Source of the DNA: Oreocharis arfaki | Taxonomy: Eukaryota > Chordata > Aves > Passeriformes > Paramythiidae | Direction of reading: 5' to 3' | Assembly (NCBI GenBank): GCA_013398015.1 | Contig: VZRR01012414.1 | Span: 1,434,037-1,498,036 of the forward strand | DNA length: 64,000 nt | In this document: positions 52,101 through 63,830 of the stretch, one piece after another | Position numbering within the stretch: position 1 is the stretch's first letter | How the letters are laid out: every line of letters begins with the position of its first letter | Translations under genes and position numbers: made by a program | Notes under the pieces: model-generated | What the model was told of the DNA's origin: nothing | Seen by the model: the letters and a program-made list of their open reading frames with translations, nothing else | Database searches by the model: none

Positions 52101-55100
52101 CCACTCTCTTGTAATTTAACAGTAGCATCAATTTCCCCTTTACAGAAAAGAAAGCTATTTGAGGGGTTTTTTGTGGGACATGAACAGATTGAATGTATTT
52201 CCAAGGATTTCTGAGGAGAACAGTCTGGCAGACATTGCTATCAACTCTTGGTAATACTTCCCTAGGATCTTTCACCTTTACCTCTCAGTTAAGTGGTCTA
52301 TGCATCCTCTTGTATGCATCCACGGTGATCTCCACCAGGCCAACATAAAGAGAAGAGACAGGGAGAATGCAGGGTACAGATGTCTCATGTCAAATTCAGC
52401 TGTGTCAGCTGTTTTCAATACTTTATGTTCTTGATGATGAGTGGCATCAACCATATCATCTGTTTACCCAGATTCTGGTTCCAGTCAACTCACTTTTACA
52501 CTGAATAACACAATCTGATTTAGCAGAGTTGCCCTACTATCTCTATGGCTATTTGTCATCTCCTCCCTACAAGAAAGAAATTTTAAGTAATTTTGAGAAT
52601 TAAAACTGAATGGCATGAATCTGCCTCTCAGGATGTGAACTAGAAGAGATAAATGGTAAGTCTATTTTGCTTGAAATTGAGCCATATGTCTCTTGAAGGT
52701 CTCAAACACATAAAGAATACACAGTCTATATTTTAAGCTCGTCACCATTTGGACAAGAAGAGGCTTCTGTCAAAAGAGTTCTTGTGCCACTGCGGTTTAA
52801 AAGAGAAAGCTGGTCAAGTCTCTGAGCCATCATCCCATCTCTAAGCTGCTGTTCTGGCTCAATATTTTTAGAATTTCAGCAAAACAAGAGCCCTCAAGAT
52901 ATACAAAGGAGTACTTAGAAATGATGCCTCATTTCTCCTCGGTTTGTCAGTCTGAGTACAGATTTGAATACTGAAAAGATGGGGAATTGAAAGTTCTCTT
53001 ATGGCTATTCTGCTTAAGCAGTGGCAGCATGCCCTGGGGATACCTTATTCTAAAAGCAAAAAGCACCACCAGTGTTACAAAAAACACATAGAAAAAGGAG
53101 AAACAGTTTCAAATATTCTACCAGATTAGCTTTTCGATTCAGACTTAAGACCTTTCATTATGCCATATATTAGCCCAAAGTCTAACAGTCACAGCCACAG
53201 ATGAAGATTCAGGTGATCTAAATTTTATATTACCATTGATCAAAAAGCTCCCTGGCCAAAACCCCTACAGTCTAAATACAGGTGATGACAGGCAGATAGG
53301 GGGGGAAAACTAGAACACAATAAGACAGCATCAGTCAGCAGGAGCAACTGTAGAAAAAATGACAGTGTTTACTGTTAATAGTTATCATTTGAAAGATGTA
53401 ACTTTCAAACAAAAATTGACTGCTAAACAGGGGTTTTTTTACTGTTAAAATGTTACTGTTGTTAGCATTGCATCTCTATCAGAGCTTGAAAAATACCTTG
53501 CGATCTTCCCTGTTGTTTATTGCGAGCTGAGGAGCAGACCAGCCTCCTCATAGCTACAGAAGTTAAATTTTTATTTAACTGGAGGAAAAGTTTCTAGCAC
53601 TTGTGCACATGAAAGCACAGTTTTGAAAGCAAACCCATGCACTCCGTCTTTGCCCTGGTGTAAACCATCTGATGCAACAGCAGAGCCAGCAGTAAATGAG
53701 TGCAGAGGATTTCCATATTCACTGAGGATGGTGTGAGCTGACTGGGTCACTGTGACACCGCCAGGAACTAGGTATCACTGCACTCTTCTAATGCACTTTC
53801 TAGGGAAAAACCTAATTAATAATTAATAATCAATAACAGAAAGGTTTCAAACACATAGCACCAGAAAGGACTGATATGCCCGGGGAATGTGTGTCCAGGT
53901 GCCAGGAAGCATACAAAGACCGTGCATTACAACAGATCCCTTGCAGCTGAGAGCTGAAGTTAATTGCACTATTAACTGAAAAAAAACTTCAACAGCTGGA
54001 CACATTAGGAAAAAAGAGAGTCTTCAAACGCACTTAGACACCTACAAGCCAAATGTAGTTATGAATCAACAATCTGGAAGCTAATAGGGAAGACTGATGT
54101 CTCCCTGGGTGCTATCCAGCTTCCTGGCAGGAATGCCACCGATCTTCATTTTCCCAATAGAACAGACAGGGTGTGGAGAGTTAGGCTGGGTCCCAGTGAA
54201 AAGCTGCTGGGCTACTCAGTGCATCATCTTCCACCTTTCCTTTTTTTGTTTGTTTGTTGTCTGATACATGTCTGATTGGGTTGTTCAGATAGCAGGACAT
54301 CTGGTACAATTTTTAGGCCCTGCTTTAATTTAATGATTTAACATCTAGTACACAGGCTTGTTTTATCATAGGGATTTTTTGCCTCCCACACTTTTCTTCC
54401 TAATTGGAACTATGCAAATCATAGGCTGACAGTGCTATATACATCATCTATAGTATGGCTGCTATTCATTTAAATAACAAATTGGAACTTTTTATTTCTA
54501 ATTGTTACATCCTGGCCATGGTAAGTTTCACATATATGATAAATGTGGAGACTTGCCATGCTCTATTACCTTAGTTTATGGAGCATACAAAGAGGGCCTA
54601 ACAAGACAGGCCTCGATAAGTAATCCTCCCATTGCTGCTGCAAGAGAAACACTGGGTTATGTACTGCAAGATCTCAAGTCAGTTAAGGCATAAGCTTGAG
54701 ACATATTGCATAGCAGCCCTGGCATAAGCTCATCAGCGCTCCCCAGGTTCAGCCACTGAGCATCAGATAATGGAAGGCACTAAATTAATTAGAAAAGAAA
54801 GTGACCTAGCTCCATTCCCAGATGTGTCACTTGTCATGTGCCTTGGAGCAAGCCACTCCCCGCAGCTAGGCTTCAGCTCTCTCTGCTTTGTCTGAGTGGT
54901 CTGTCTGAAAACAAATCCCTCGCTCTGGAGGAGAGGCTTGCTGTGGGCATGCAGTGTTCAAAAGCAGGAGGCTCCCAATTGCAAACACGTCCATTAAGTA
55001 CTACAGTGTACCCTGGCCACTTTGCTGTCATAGCATAAATAATATTACTCATACCAACAGGAGTTCATGAAAAAAATCACAATAAATTTATTGCTGGGTC

Positions 55101-55461
55101 AGCTGAGCTCATGTACTTTAAATATCAGCACATCAGACATCCAGAAGAAAATAAACCTATTCTTTCCACATGGCAATTATTGTTTTAAATGCTACTTTAT
55201 CTCTGCACTTGAATTCTTGGTATTCTTTTGACTAGGATCAAGTGAAGTGATGATATGACAAGTGTCACACAAAGCTTTAGGATTTTTTCATTAATTAGAA
55301 ACAACAGTATACAGTAGGTCACATTACCTTTAACAAGGGAACTTCTTCATCATAGACATACAAGTTAATAAAAGTCCTTAACATCTGTTTCTTTGCTAAT
55401 TCTTCCTTCAGGGATTTTTAAGAGTTTGTGGAGTCATTTTTAAAATTAAAAGTTGACCTGA

Positions 55462-55500
55462 TCCTTATGTGGGAAACAAGGAAGGTCCTTATGTGGGAAA
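55462..55500. repeat. short direct repeat, two units 24 bp apart
   Basis: TCCTTATGTGGGAAA occurs at 55462-55476 and again at 55486-55500, a small tandem duplication in intron 1. Confidence 0.85.
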
Positions 55501-57058
55501 GGAAATCTGCTCAGCGAGTCCTTAGCCTCATCACCACTGCTCCTCACTCAGCTTTTTTGCTCCATCTGCTAGAAAACCAAAGCAGAAAAAGGATGCTGGC
55601 CCCAGCTCTGCATATATTCACCCACCCTTTCTAGTTGTTATCCTGGCTGTGGGCACTTTTGATTTGTGCCAGACAGCTTTCCCCTAGTCCCTAGACTTGA
55701 TTCATGGGTGAGCGAGGGACAGGCAACTTCTCCCGTAGACAGTGCGGGTGTGGCTGCCATGTCTGGAGGAGAAGAAAGCCAAGGTGGGCCAGCATCCCTC
55801 TGGACAGAGGCCTGTCCATAGCTGTAACACCAACCAGCGCAGGGAGCTGCAGGAATGCTCCCTGCGATGGCAATCCACACAGCCTGCAAGAGGACAGCTA
55901 AGCAAACACCTAAAGGGCAAACTTAAACGTGCCTTTCCCCCAGATTTTGTCCTTTCCATCCACACTGCCAGTTGTTTGAGTTCCCCCAACAAAGTTTCAA
56001 AGTAGCTGAGCTGAGGATATCTGCACTGAGCACTGTGCTGACTGCAAAAAGGATGGCAACTAACAAGATTCTAAGTTTTCTCACTAAAAAGTGCATCAGA
56101 TCCTAAACCTGCACTCAGGTTAGGAGCCAAAGAAAATAATGCAGTGCTCACAGAAGCAGGTTTTAGAGAGTTTAAATGTACTGAAATCAAGCCATTTTTG
56201 TGGATATAATTTTAGACAGAAGGAGAAAATGAGCGTGACACCCCACAAGGTATTTAGAATAAACAAATTATGTCACATAATATCAAGCCAATTGCTAAAA
56301 AGGGCCTTGATGGGAGACAGATCTAGGGTCATCCTATTAAGCCATCTTCAGGCTAGACTAGTCCCAAAAAAAGATCAGAAACTCTTCCAGGGACTAGTCC
56401 TGAATTTGCTATCAAAGCTTTGTGTGCTTGGATCTTATTATGCAGAGAATTTACATTTGGAGCAGCATGAGTGGAAAAATAAGTGGCTACAGCAACTTCC
56501 ATCCTGGCATTTCCAGGTGGCTCAGGAAGAGCTTTCTTTAGCCGAGGGAAAGGATTCAGAGTCTCAGCTTCCTGCACAGGCAAACTTTCCAGCTCAAAAG
56601 CCATGATGGATACTCCTGTTCTACACACAGCATCTCCCACTTCCTTCCACGGCACCTGAGCAGCTCTGTGTGTGCTGAAGCAGAAAGACCAGCCGAGAGT
56701 GCAACCAGCCTTTGTCTGGGGGATAAGCACATCATCTACGTGCCAGCTCACTTCGGCTGAGGGGAGGCAGAAGGATGTAAACCTCCTCGCAGACAGTTGA
56801 GAAGAGCACCCCAGCAGTGTCTATTTGCCTCCCAAAATTCACACTCCAAAGGATGAGCTGGTTGAAAGGGCTCTAAGCTACAAAATACATTTCTTCTTTC
56901 TTCTCTCCCTCTGCTTTCCAGGCTGCTGCCCAGCCCCCTGTGGGCAGCGCCGGGTGTGTCCCTGCTGCCCACTCTCTCTCCCTCTGCTACGGCACGGCTT
57001 TCCCACGCATTGCCCGGGGGGAGAAGGGGTTGAGGTGGGCGAGTGGTTCTGCTTTTAC

Positions 57059-57447
57059 CTGCTCTGGTCCCAGTTGGCAGCAAAAAGGACGAGGATCTTC
57101 CTGCCGTAGTGGTCCAGGTTGGCCAGCCCGCCGGGGAAACCATCCTTCAGCGCTTGCTTGATGCCTGGGTCTGTGGCCTTGAAGCTCTTAAACATGTCCA
57201 GGTTCTGCTGGCGATATTCAAAGTATTGGGCCAAGAGGCGAAACGCCTCGAAGTGCTGAAACTTCCTGGCCCGCAGAAACCGCAGGATGAAGGCATCGTC
57301 GGTGCGGAGGAAGCCGATGTCCGGCCGGGTGATGACCATGTCCCGCACCTCCTGGATGTCCTGGTGCAAGGTGTCGGGGTTCTCGTTCAGCTCCAGTCGG
57401 GCTTTCTCCAGAGTCTCCGGGGAGAGACCTGCCTGCAAATGAGTCAT
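57059..57447 (-). CDS. CLVS2: CLVS2 coding exon 1 (residues 1-129 plus two bases of Arg130)
   Basis: Encodes the start MTHLQAGLSPETLEKARLEL and runs to NWDQS, then AG of Arg130. It holds the helical CRAL-TRIO N-terminal region (roughly residues 10-95, including RTDDAFILRFLRARKF at 48-63) and the first strands of the lipid-binding lobe (HYGRKILVLFAANWDQS, 113-129). The start is chosen because it matches mammalian CLVS2 and sits in a good context (GCGCC ATG A). The frame stays open upstream into the assembly gap, so a stop codon does not force the choice. The donor is AG|gtaaaa at 57058. The exon lies at the edge of a CpG island. Gln64 replaces a His I remember in the human protein; otherwise this part looks almost unchanged. 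Confidence 0.97.
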
Positions 57448-57529
57448 GGCGCTGCCCTCCTCCTCCTCCCCGGCTCTGCTGCCTGCGCTCCTCAGCCTCC
57501 CGGCCGCTTGCCCCCCGGAGGCGGGGTGC

Positions 57530-58041
57530 NNNNNNNNNNNNNNNNNNNNNNNNNNNNNNNNNNNNNNNNNNNNNNNNNNNNNNNNNNNNNNNNNNNNNNN
57601 NNNNNNNNNNNNNNNNNNNNNNNNNNNNNNNNNNNNNNNNNNNNNNNNNNNNNNNNNNNNNNNNNNNNNNNNNNNNNNNNNNNNNNNNNNNNNNNNNNNN
57701 NNNNNNNNNNNNNNNNNNNNNNNNNNNNNNNNNNNNNNNNNNNNNNNNNNNNNNNNNNNNNNNNNNNNNNNNNNNNNNNNNNNNNNNNNNNNNNNNNNNN
57801 NNNNNNNNNNNNNNNNNNNNNNNNNNNNNNNNNNNNNNNNNNNNNNNNNNNNNNNNNNNNNNNNNNNNNNNNNNNNNNNNNNNNNNNNNNNNNNNNNNNN
57901 NNNNNNNNNNNNNNNNNNNNNNNNNNNNNNNNNNNNNNNNNNNNNNNNNNNNNNNNNNNNNNNNNNNNNNNNNNNNNNNNNNNNNNNNNNNNNNNNNNNN
58001 NNNNNNNNNNNNNNNNNNNNNNNNNNNNNNNNNNNNNNNNN
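57530..58041. other. assembly gap (512 N)
   Basis: An unbroken run of N within the CpG island, immediately upstream of CLVS2 coding exon 1. Long open frames drawn across it in both directions are artefacts of untranslatable N codons. Confidence 1.
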
Positions 58042-58420
58042 CGCCCCGGCTCGCAGACGGCACCAGCCGGCGCGGGGCTGCCTGCTGCGCGGCCCCGCCT
58101 TGCGCGCGCACTCACACGCGCGCACCCGCTCACGCACGGGCGCGCCCCCGGCCGCGCTCCGCCGTGCCCCGCGCAGCGCAGCGCAGCCCGCGGGTGCGCG
58201 GCTCCCGGCGGCGGAGGAGGAGGAGGGGGCATTTGCAGAGCCGCGCAGCTGCCGCCGGCCCCGGGGATGCGCGGAAGAAGATGGTGGTGGTCCGGTGTGC
58301 GGGGCGGCGGCCGGGGGGCTACGGGGTCAGTGGGGCCACGCATAAGCCCCCAGGGAGCATCCAGCCGGAGTCGGACCAAGCGTCTGGTGTCGGGGTCGTG
58401 ACCGTAGCGAGATGTTGTCC

Positions 58421-59900
58421 CATCAGACCGTGGCTTTCAGAGGAATCCTCTCTTGTGACTGAATTTCCTGACGTGAAGCACTGTGAGCTTAAAAATCTGG
58501 GAGTAAAATAAAAGCAACCCTCTTTTGTGGCCTCGTGTTGGAGGCAGCATGTCTTTAGTTGCATTACATTGCAAAGAGCAAAAATATCTTGCTTCTGTGT
58601 ACTGAATATTTTAGTGAGGAAAGATACCTTTTTTCATGCAGGAAAGTTTGATGCTGCAGTCTCTTTTGGGGAAAAGTTTCCACTGGAAAGCATTTGACCT
58701 TTGTCTGTAGGACTAGCCCTGCCCGCTGCAAATACATCTGTGAAAACCAAGCTCACACAAAAGACAGAGCAAACATAGGAAAGCTTGTAACGTGGGAGCC
58801 TCCTCCTCCTCCTTCTTATGGGAAGGGCAGCTCTTTGGTACTGCATTGGGCTCCTTTCCCAAGGTGACAGAGGCAGAGCACACAGGCTGAATTACTGAAA
58901 AGGCACAAGGTCGCTGATCCATACAGAGTATACATGGGGAATACACCAGCACCAAGTACAGGATGGATTCTCAAATAGCGGGGCTCATAGAAACATTTCA
59001 GTGATACCCTGCGTGTTCTGCAGGCCATCACCAGGTACTTAGCAGCAGGAGGGAGCCCTCTGCAACGAGCACGGTCTAAGCAGTGAGCAGTGCTTAGGTA
59101 GCAAAACTGTCATTCTTCTGGAGGCTGAAGGGAGTTTTCTGGAGTTTACTGGATTTTATATGGGTTTGCAGCTCTTCATCAGATCCCTTCTTTGTGCCAG
59201 GTAAGGGTCGAATTTTACCTATTTCTTCATAGCTGCCAGATCTCAAAATATCTGCAAATGTGGATGGCTGGAAAGTCAGCGAGAAACCCCAGTTCTTCCT
59301 GCACTGGGACCAGACTTCCAGTGTCCTAGCTTAAGGAGGAACTTTTGGAAGGACCAGTCTAATAATGCCCAGTCATTGTGCCCCAGCTCTGTTCCATCTG
59401 AATTTCACGATGTGATTTGAGATATCTCACAAGAGAGATAGATGCTATCTATCTAAAGGCTGAATCACTCTCTAGAATTGCTTATTTCTCTTTGTCTGAT
59501 AAAATGACTTTAACTTACCCTCCTTATGTAGATGCGATTCATCTGGATTGATACCTTTTTTTTAGAGCAGTTATTGCTCCAGACATAGTTTGTGTGCTTA
59601 TTATTTTCTATTATTCTGAAATCTTCATTTCCCTCTGCTCTTACTCTCTCCCTCTACATTACCTCCGCAGAGAGCCTTTCAGAATAGCAGTTTCCATCAC
59701 CCCTGTGGAATAAACTGCCAGACTTTTCCTGCCACCATTTTCCATTTCTGATGCTTCTGCTCTGCCTTTTCCATTGTAACTAAGCTAATAAAAGAGTAGG
59801 TCATGTGATAAGTGCCTTAAATTCACTTGGTGCAAGGCGAGCTGCAGGCATCCAGTGTCTGGCAAAATCAAGTCCATAATGTATCCTGTCTGTGATCTTT
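58421..59900. other. CLVS2 upstream flank, no gene recognised
   Basis: Ordinary mixed-composition sequence between the CpG island and the LTR element. Only short frames of 60-80 codons are open, with no recognisable domain. It may contain promoter-proximal regulatory DNA or a divergent non-coding transcript start, but nothing in the sequence identifies either. Confidence 0.6.
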
Positions 59901-59903
59901 TAG

Positions 59904-61016
59904 TGGGTTCATGCTGGCTGAATGCCAGAAGCCCACCAAAACCATTTCTCCCTCCCCCCCCTCCCAACAGCTGGAGAGGGGAGAGAAATATAACAAAGAG
60001 TTCATGAGTTGAGATAAGGATTAGGAGAGATCACTCATCAAGTACTGTCATGGGCAAAACAGGCTCAAATTAGAGATATTAATTGAATTTATCACTATCA
60101 AAATCAGAGCAGGATAATGAGAAGTAAAATAAGACGTTTAAAACACCTTACCTGCACCCTTCCCTCCTTTCCAGCTCTACCTCCTCCCTCAATGGCACAG
60201 GGAGACAGGGAATGGGGATTATGGTCAGTTCATCACATGTTTCTGCCACTGCTCAGGGAGAGCAGTCCTTACCCTGCTCTAGTGTGAGGTCTCCTCCCAC
60301 AGGAGACAATTCTCCATGAACTTCTCCAATGTGAGTCCATCCCACAGGCACAGTCTTCCACAAACTGCTGTAACTGTGGGTCACTCTTCCATGGGGTGCA
60401 GTCCTTCACGGATGGGCTGCTCCAGCGTGGGTCCCCCATGGGGTCACAAGTCCTACCAGGAAACCTGCTCCAGCATGGGCACCTCTCTCCATGGGTCTGC
60501 AGGTCCCTGCCAGGACCCTGCTCCAGCACGGGCCTCCCTTGGGGTCACAGCCTCCTCTCAGGCATCCACTTGCTCCAGCGTGGATCTCCTCCAGGGGCTG
60601 CAGGTGGATCTCTGCATCCCTATGATCCTCCATGGGCTGCAGGGCCATAGCTGCCCCACTATGGTCGGTACCACAGGCTGCAGAGAAATCCCACCTCTGG
60701 TGCCTGGAGCACCTCCTGGCCCTCCTTCTGCACTGACCTTGGTGTTAGCAGGGCTGTTCCTCTCACATATTCTCACCCTGCTCTTCTCTGGCCACAATTA
60801 CATCTGTGCAACAACTCGTTTTCTCTTGTTAAATCTGTTATCCAGGAGGTGTTACCACCGTTTCTGATGGGCCCAGCCTTGGCCAGCGGCACATCCGTCT
60901 TTGGAGCCACCAGGGATTGGCTCTGCTGGACGTGGAGGAAGGTTCTGGCAGCTTCTCACAGAAGCCACCTCTGTCACTCCCCTGCTACCAAAACCTGGCC
61001 ATACAAACCCAATACA
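59904..61016 (-). mobile_element. long solo LTR of an avian endogenous retrovirus (minus orientation)
   Basis: Read on the minus strand it begins at 61016 with TGTATTGGGTTTGTATGGCC and AGGTTTTGGTAGCAGGGG, followed by GGTGGCTTCTGTGAGAAGCTG. This is a start I recognise from a family of very long LTRs common in bird genomes, especially songbirds. It continues through a block of ~50-bp tandem units and ends near 59904 with CATGAACCCA. The right end is firm; the left end is approximate. No internal retroviral genes or primer-binding site follow, so it is a solo LTR. No clear target-site duplication was found. The open frames over it (e.g. 60316-60867, 183 codons) run antisense to the LTR and are not proteins. 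Confidence 0.8.
60420..60590. repeat. ~50-bp imperfect tandem repeats inside the LTR
   Basis: The motif CTCCAGC(G/A)(T/C)GG(G/A) recurs at 60420, 60468, 60521 and 60573, spacings 48, 53 and 52 bp, each with a phrase like CCATGGGGTCAC or CCATGGGTCTGC between. Weaker units extend to both sides (about 60270-60660). Confidence 0.85.
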
Positions 61017-63023
61017 GACCTGGAGTAACACAATCCTTAATCTGCTTTAGTTTCCTTTTGCAAATGGAAACATAACACATATATTAGATTTTCTCCTTTA
61101 TTTCAGTGCACAAATGCACTGAACAGAGAAAAAAAGTGAACTGGCCAAAATGACAATGTTAACAGTTTTGACAGAAAAGGCTACTTCCAAAGATTCTTAA
61201 TTTAAAAAAAAAAAAAAAAAAGGAATTTATTGGGAAACTTTCATTACTGTTCCATTTTTCGGTTTTCCCCATTTTGACCATATTCAATCCATCCTTCTTA
61301 CGCTTTTTAAAGTAAAAAACAGTCCAGAAAAACACAGGGAAAATTATGGAGGAAGAGGGTAAAAAAATCTGGAAGCCAAATAAATTAAATTCATCAAAAA
61401 CTTTCCATTTTCTATACACTTCATTTTTAGAGAAAGGTTCAGTCTCCATAAAAATGGATTTAATAATTTAACAATTTCTAAATTGTACCTTGCCATATTA
61501 AAATGAGATTCATTGAATTTGAACAGCATTTCAAGAAAATCGTTTTGGCAATGAATTGTTGATAGATAAAACACCCTCATGGAGGGCAGTGTGGAGGTGG
61601 AAGGAGGTGCTTTAGCCAGCTCTTTCCTGAACTGAGTAGATTTAGGAGGTGGACACTATGAAAAGCACACATAGCAAGGCAGCCTGAAGGCAGAATAGGT
61701 GAAAGAACAAGATATTGGTGATGTTCTATCTGAGCCACAGACAATAATAACTTTTTTTATGCAATATTTTTAAATCTTGCATGTAAACACACAAAAGATC
61801 TGGTTTAAATATAAGTAACTCGGTAGAAGCAATAAAAAACTCTGTCATCTATAAGCAGATTTATCAAACTAATTAAATAGTTTAATGAAAAAATGTGCGC
61901 TTTCCAATACGTTACCCCACCTAAGTCATGAGGGGAAAAATGGAGCCACTAATGCAATTAGATGCAACCTACTGATGGCAGACTGTAATTTATTTATTGT
62001 GCACATGCACTTTTCCCTCTATAAAACAGTAGGGGTGTCTGACTAAATCCATTATGTAAATCTCAGCATCTTTTCATTTGCACTTAGAAACTATTATTTT
62101 TATTTGAGGCTTTTATAGTCACTTTTGCCTGAACTCGATACAATTAAAATCCAAGTGCTCTGCAATTCTACAAGCAGTGCAGTTAGGTACCAGATTAGAA
62201 ATAAAACTTAAACACAAATAAGGCACAAAGCTGTTTGTGTAGGTGTTTGATATCAGAGATTTTAAGTCACATTCAGAATTAAATTGTTTAAAATCAGCAA
62301 TCGACCAGTGTATTCAGGAACAAAAATAGAATGCAGAAATAAAACTTAAAAAAAAAATACTGTTGGTGGATAAGAAAATAACTGTATTAAGACCAGTGTT
62401 GGTACCACACTTCCTCTGAACTGGTTGAAGACCCTAGGCAGCTCTTGCTGTTGTCTTTGACTTAGAGTTACATTGTCCTCAGCATCCTGCTCTGGGCATT
62501 CCTTCAGGACAGCTCTTCACTTAGGATCAAATTTCCAGGACAGTTTGTCTTGTGTAGCTGTGATATAGCTAAAGAGCTGAGAAATATGTTTGAAAGAACA
62601 TATAACCAGGAATATATATGCTCACATCCACTCCTCTTCAGCAGTGTTTTTGTGAGTACATATTAAGTGTGTCCTTGAAGCTTTTGGAAGGTGCTAAATA
62701 TAACTTTATCAAAAACACCTAAATGACACCTAAATCAAAACCAGCTAAATTCAAAGTCTAGGTCCCATTTTCAGAATCAATTTAGAAACTTGATTCAAAC
62801 ATTTTAAGAGCATAAGAACAACTATTGGTGGTCAGAACAAACATTGTTGTCAGTTCCTAGTGTGCCTCCAGAGTGGCTTAATGTGGAAGCCTCAGCAACA
62901 GTATCAGCTAATGTTAGGCTCCTTGACTCCTGATATATTTTCTTCACTGTGAGTTAATCTTTGAAGTCTGCTGTGGATTAAAAAGCTCCTATATTACAAC
63001 TGGGACTTAGCAACTGATTATAA
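61017..63023. other. upstream intergenic sequence, no gene recognised
   Basis: A+T-rich single-copy-looking sequence. It contains an A18 run at 61204-61221 and a stretch at about 62060-62290 with several TTTATT and AATTAAA words. No exon, RNA gene or named repeat was recognised. In mammals SMPDL3A lies on this side of CLVS2, but no part of it was seen. Confidence 0.6.
61204..61221. repeat. A18 homopolymer
   Basis: Eighteen A on the plus strand. The flanking sequence does not resemble a retroposon body. Confidence 0.9.
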
Positions 63024-63392
63024 AATAATAGAATGACTTGGGTCAGAAGGGATTTTAAAGATCATCTGGTTCCAGCTCTCTTGCCATGGGCAGGGATGCC
63101 ACCCACTAGACCAGGTTGGTCAAAGCCCTATCCAAATGGGCCTTGAACACTTCCAGGGATAAGGCATCCACAGCTTCTCTGAGCAAACTGTTCCAGTGTC
63201 TCATCACACTCACAGGAGCAAATTTCTTCCTAATATTTAATCTAAACCTAACCTCTTTCAGTGTAACACCATTACCCCTAGTACTATCACTTGTGAAAAG
63301 TGATCCTTAGCCCCTGTCAAAAGTCCCTCTCCAGTTCTTGCAGGCCCCCTTTAGGTACTGGAAGGCTGCTATAGGGTCTCCCCAGAACCTTA
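63024..63392 (-). mobile_element. CR1 LINE fragment (minus orientation)
   Basis: Reverse-complement CR1 3' end. It begins with AATAGAATGACTTGGGTCAG and AAGGGATTTTAAAGATCATC, then TTGCCATGGGCAGGGATGCC, CACTTCCAGGGATAAGGCATCC and CTGTTCCAGTGTCTCATCAC, through AATTTCTTCCTAATATTTAATC to TAGGTACTGGAAGGCTGC. About 370 bp, moderately diverged and 5'-truncated at the right. The 64-codon frame in it has no meaning. Confidence 0.93.
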
Positions 63393-63830
63393 GTGATCTT
63401 GTTCATGATCTTGTCTCACTACAAATAACTAATAAAACCTCTCAGTTTAAATCTCAGTGGAAGCCGCATGAGGTTGAGGATTAGCTCAGACCTCATTCTG
63501 TAACTAGGTGAGTTGTAGGAATGCAGCCATGTGTCTGAGCACAATGGGGATCTTTACTTAAGCATATTTGTAGAAAATGTTAGGACAATTGACCTAGAAA
63601 GATCCATTATATCTGAAACAAAGGAACTTCTAGAACTGAGCTCTGTTGGAAATCTGTCTGCAACTCCAGATGCCAACTGGCTGAAAAATTGGGTTCTGAG
63701 AACAAAGTAGGCATCTGTCTTTTATTCATCATCATAGGTCTCTAACAACATAAGGATAAATAGCTTTACAGGAGACAAGGCATAGCATCAGACCCTAATC
63801 AGAGAAATATTTCAGTGTGACAAACCTACT

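Larger units (their letters stand above)
48469..57058 (-). other. CLVS2 intron 1 (between coding exons 1 and 2)
   Basis: An 8.6-kb phase-2 intron (donor gtaaaa at 57058, acceptor CATTCTCAG at 48469). It holds one CR1 3' end at 49066-49162, a GTTT microsatellite near 54241-54260, an AATTAATAATTAATAAT run near 53812-53836 and a 24-bp tandem duplication near 55462-55500. Open frames at 55638-56005, 56139-56606 (155 codons) and 56353-56751 have no recognisable domain. The last kilobase before exon 1 becomes G+C-richer. Confidence 0.93.
9611..57447 (-). other. CLVS2: CLVS2 gene, coding span (clavesin-2, five coding exons)
   Basis: The five coding exons listed separately splice to a 327-residue clavesin-2. 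Residues 1-129 come from exon 1, Arg130 is split across intron 1, 131-188 come from exon 2, 189-225 from exon 3, 226-298 from exon 4, Arg299 is split across intron 4, and 300-327 come from exon 5. Seen: AG/GT borders at every junction, phases that match across each intron, and near-identity to mammalian CLVS2 as I remember it. Known of the family: clavesins are CRAL-TRIO (SEC14-like) proteins that bind PtdIns(3,5)P2, associate with clathrin heavy chain and AP-1, and act on late endosome/lysosome morphology in neurons. Intron lengths are about 8.6, 31.0, 2.5 and 4.7 kb. The paralogue CLVS1 starts further upstream and has a different tail (LLALD), so this is CLVS2. Confidence 0.97.
56920..58420 (-). 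promoter_or_regulatory. CLVS2: CpG island covering the CLVS2 first coding exon, 5' UTR and promoter
   Basis: A sharp change to G+C- and CpG-rich sequence, most extreme at 57440-57529 and 58042-58330 on either side of the N gap, while nearby sequence is A+T-rich. It overlaps coding exon 1 and extends upstream of the CLVS2 start. The transcription start and any non-coding first exon are probably within or just right of the gap; none can be fixed. GGAGGAGGAGG runs occur on both sides (57460-57475 on the minus strand; 58210-58230 on the plus strand). No clear TATA box was seen, as expected for a CpG-island promoter. Confidence 0.8.

Noticed and set aside
56139..56606. 155-codon plus-strand open frame near CLVS2 exon 1
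   Set aside because: No recognisable domain, sits in an intron on the opposite strand, and an equally long frame is open on the other strand over part of it.
57043..58401. Very long open frames (295-452 codons) on both strands across the CpG island
   Set aside because: They span 512 N bases with no real codons; apart from the true CLVS2 exon on the minus strand, the flanking residues are Ala/Pro/Arg-rich translations of G+C-rich DNA.
60316..60867. 183-codon plus-strand open frame
   Set aside because: Lies wholly inside the minus-oriented solo LTR; its repeating pattern comes from the ~50-bp tandem units, and it matches no retroviral protein.
61204..61221. A18 run as a retrotransposed poly(A) tail
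   Set aside because: No SINE, LINE or processed-gene body was recognised upstream and no flanking duplication was seen, so it is left as a homopolymer.
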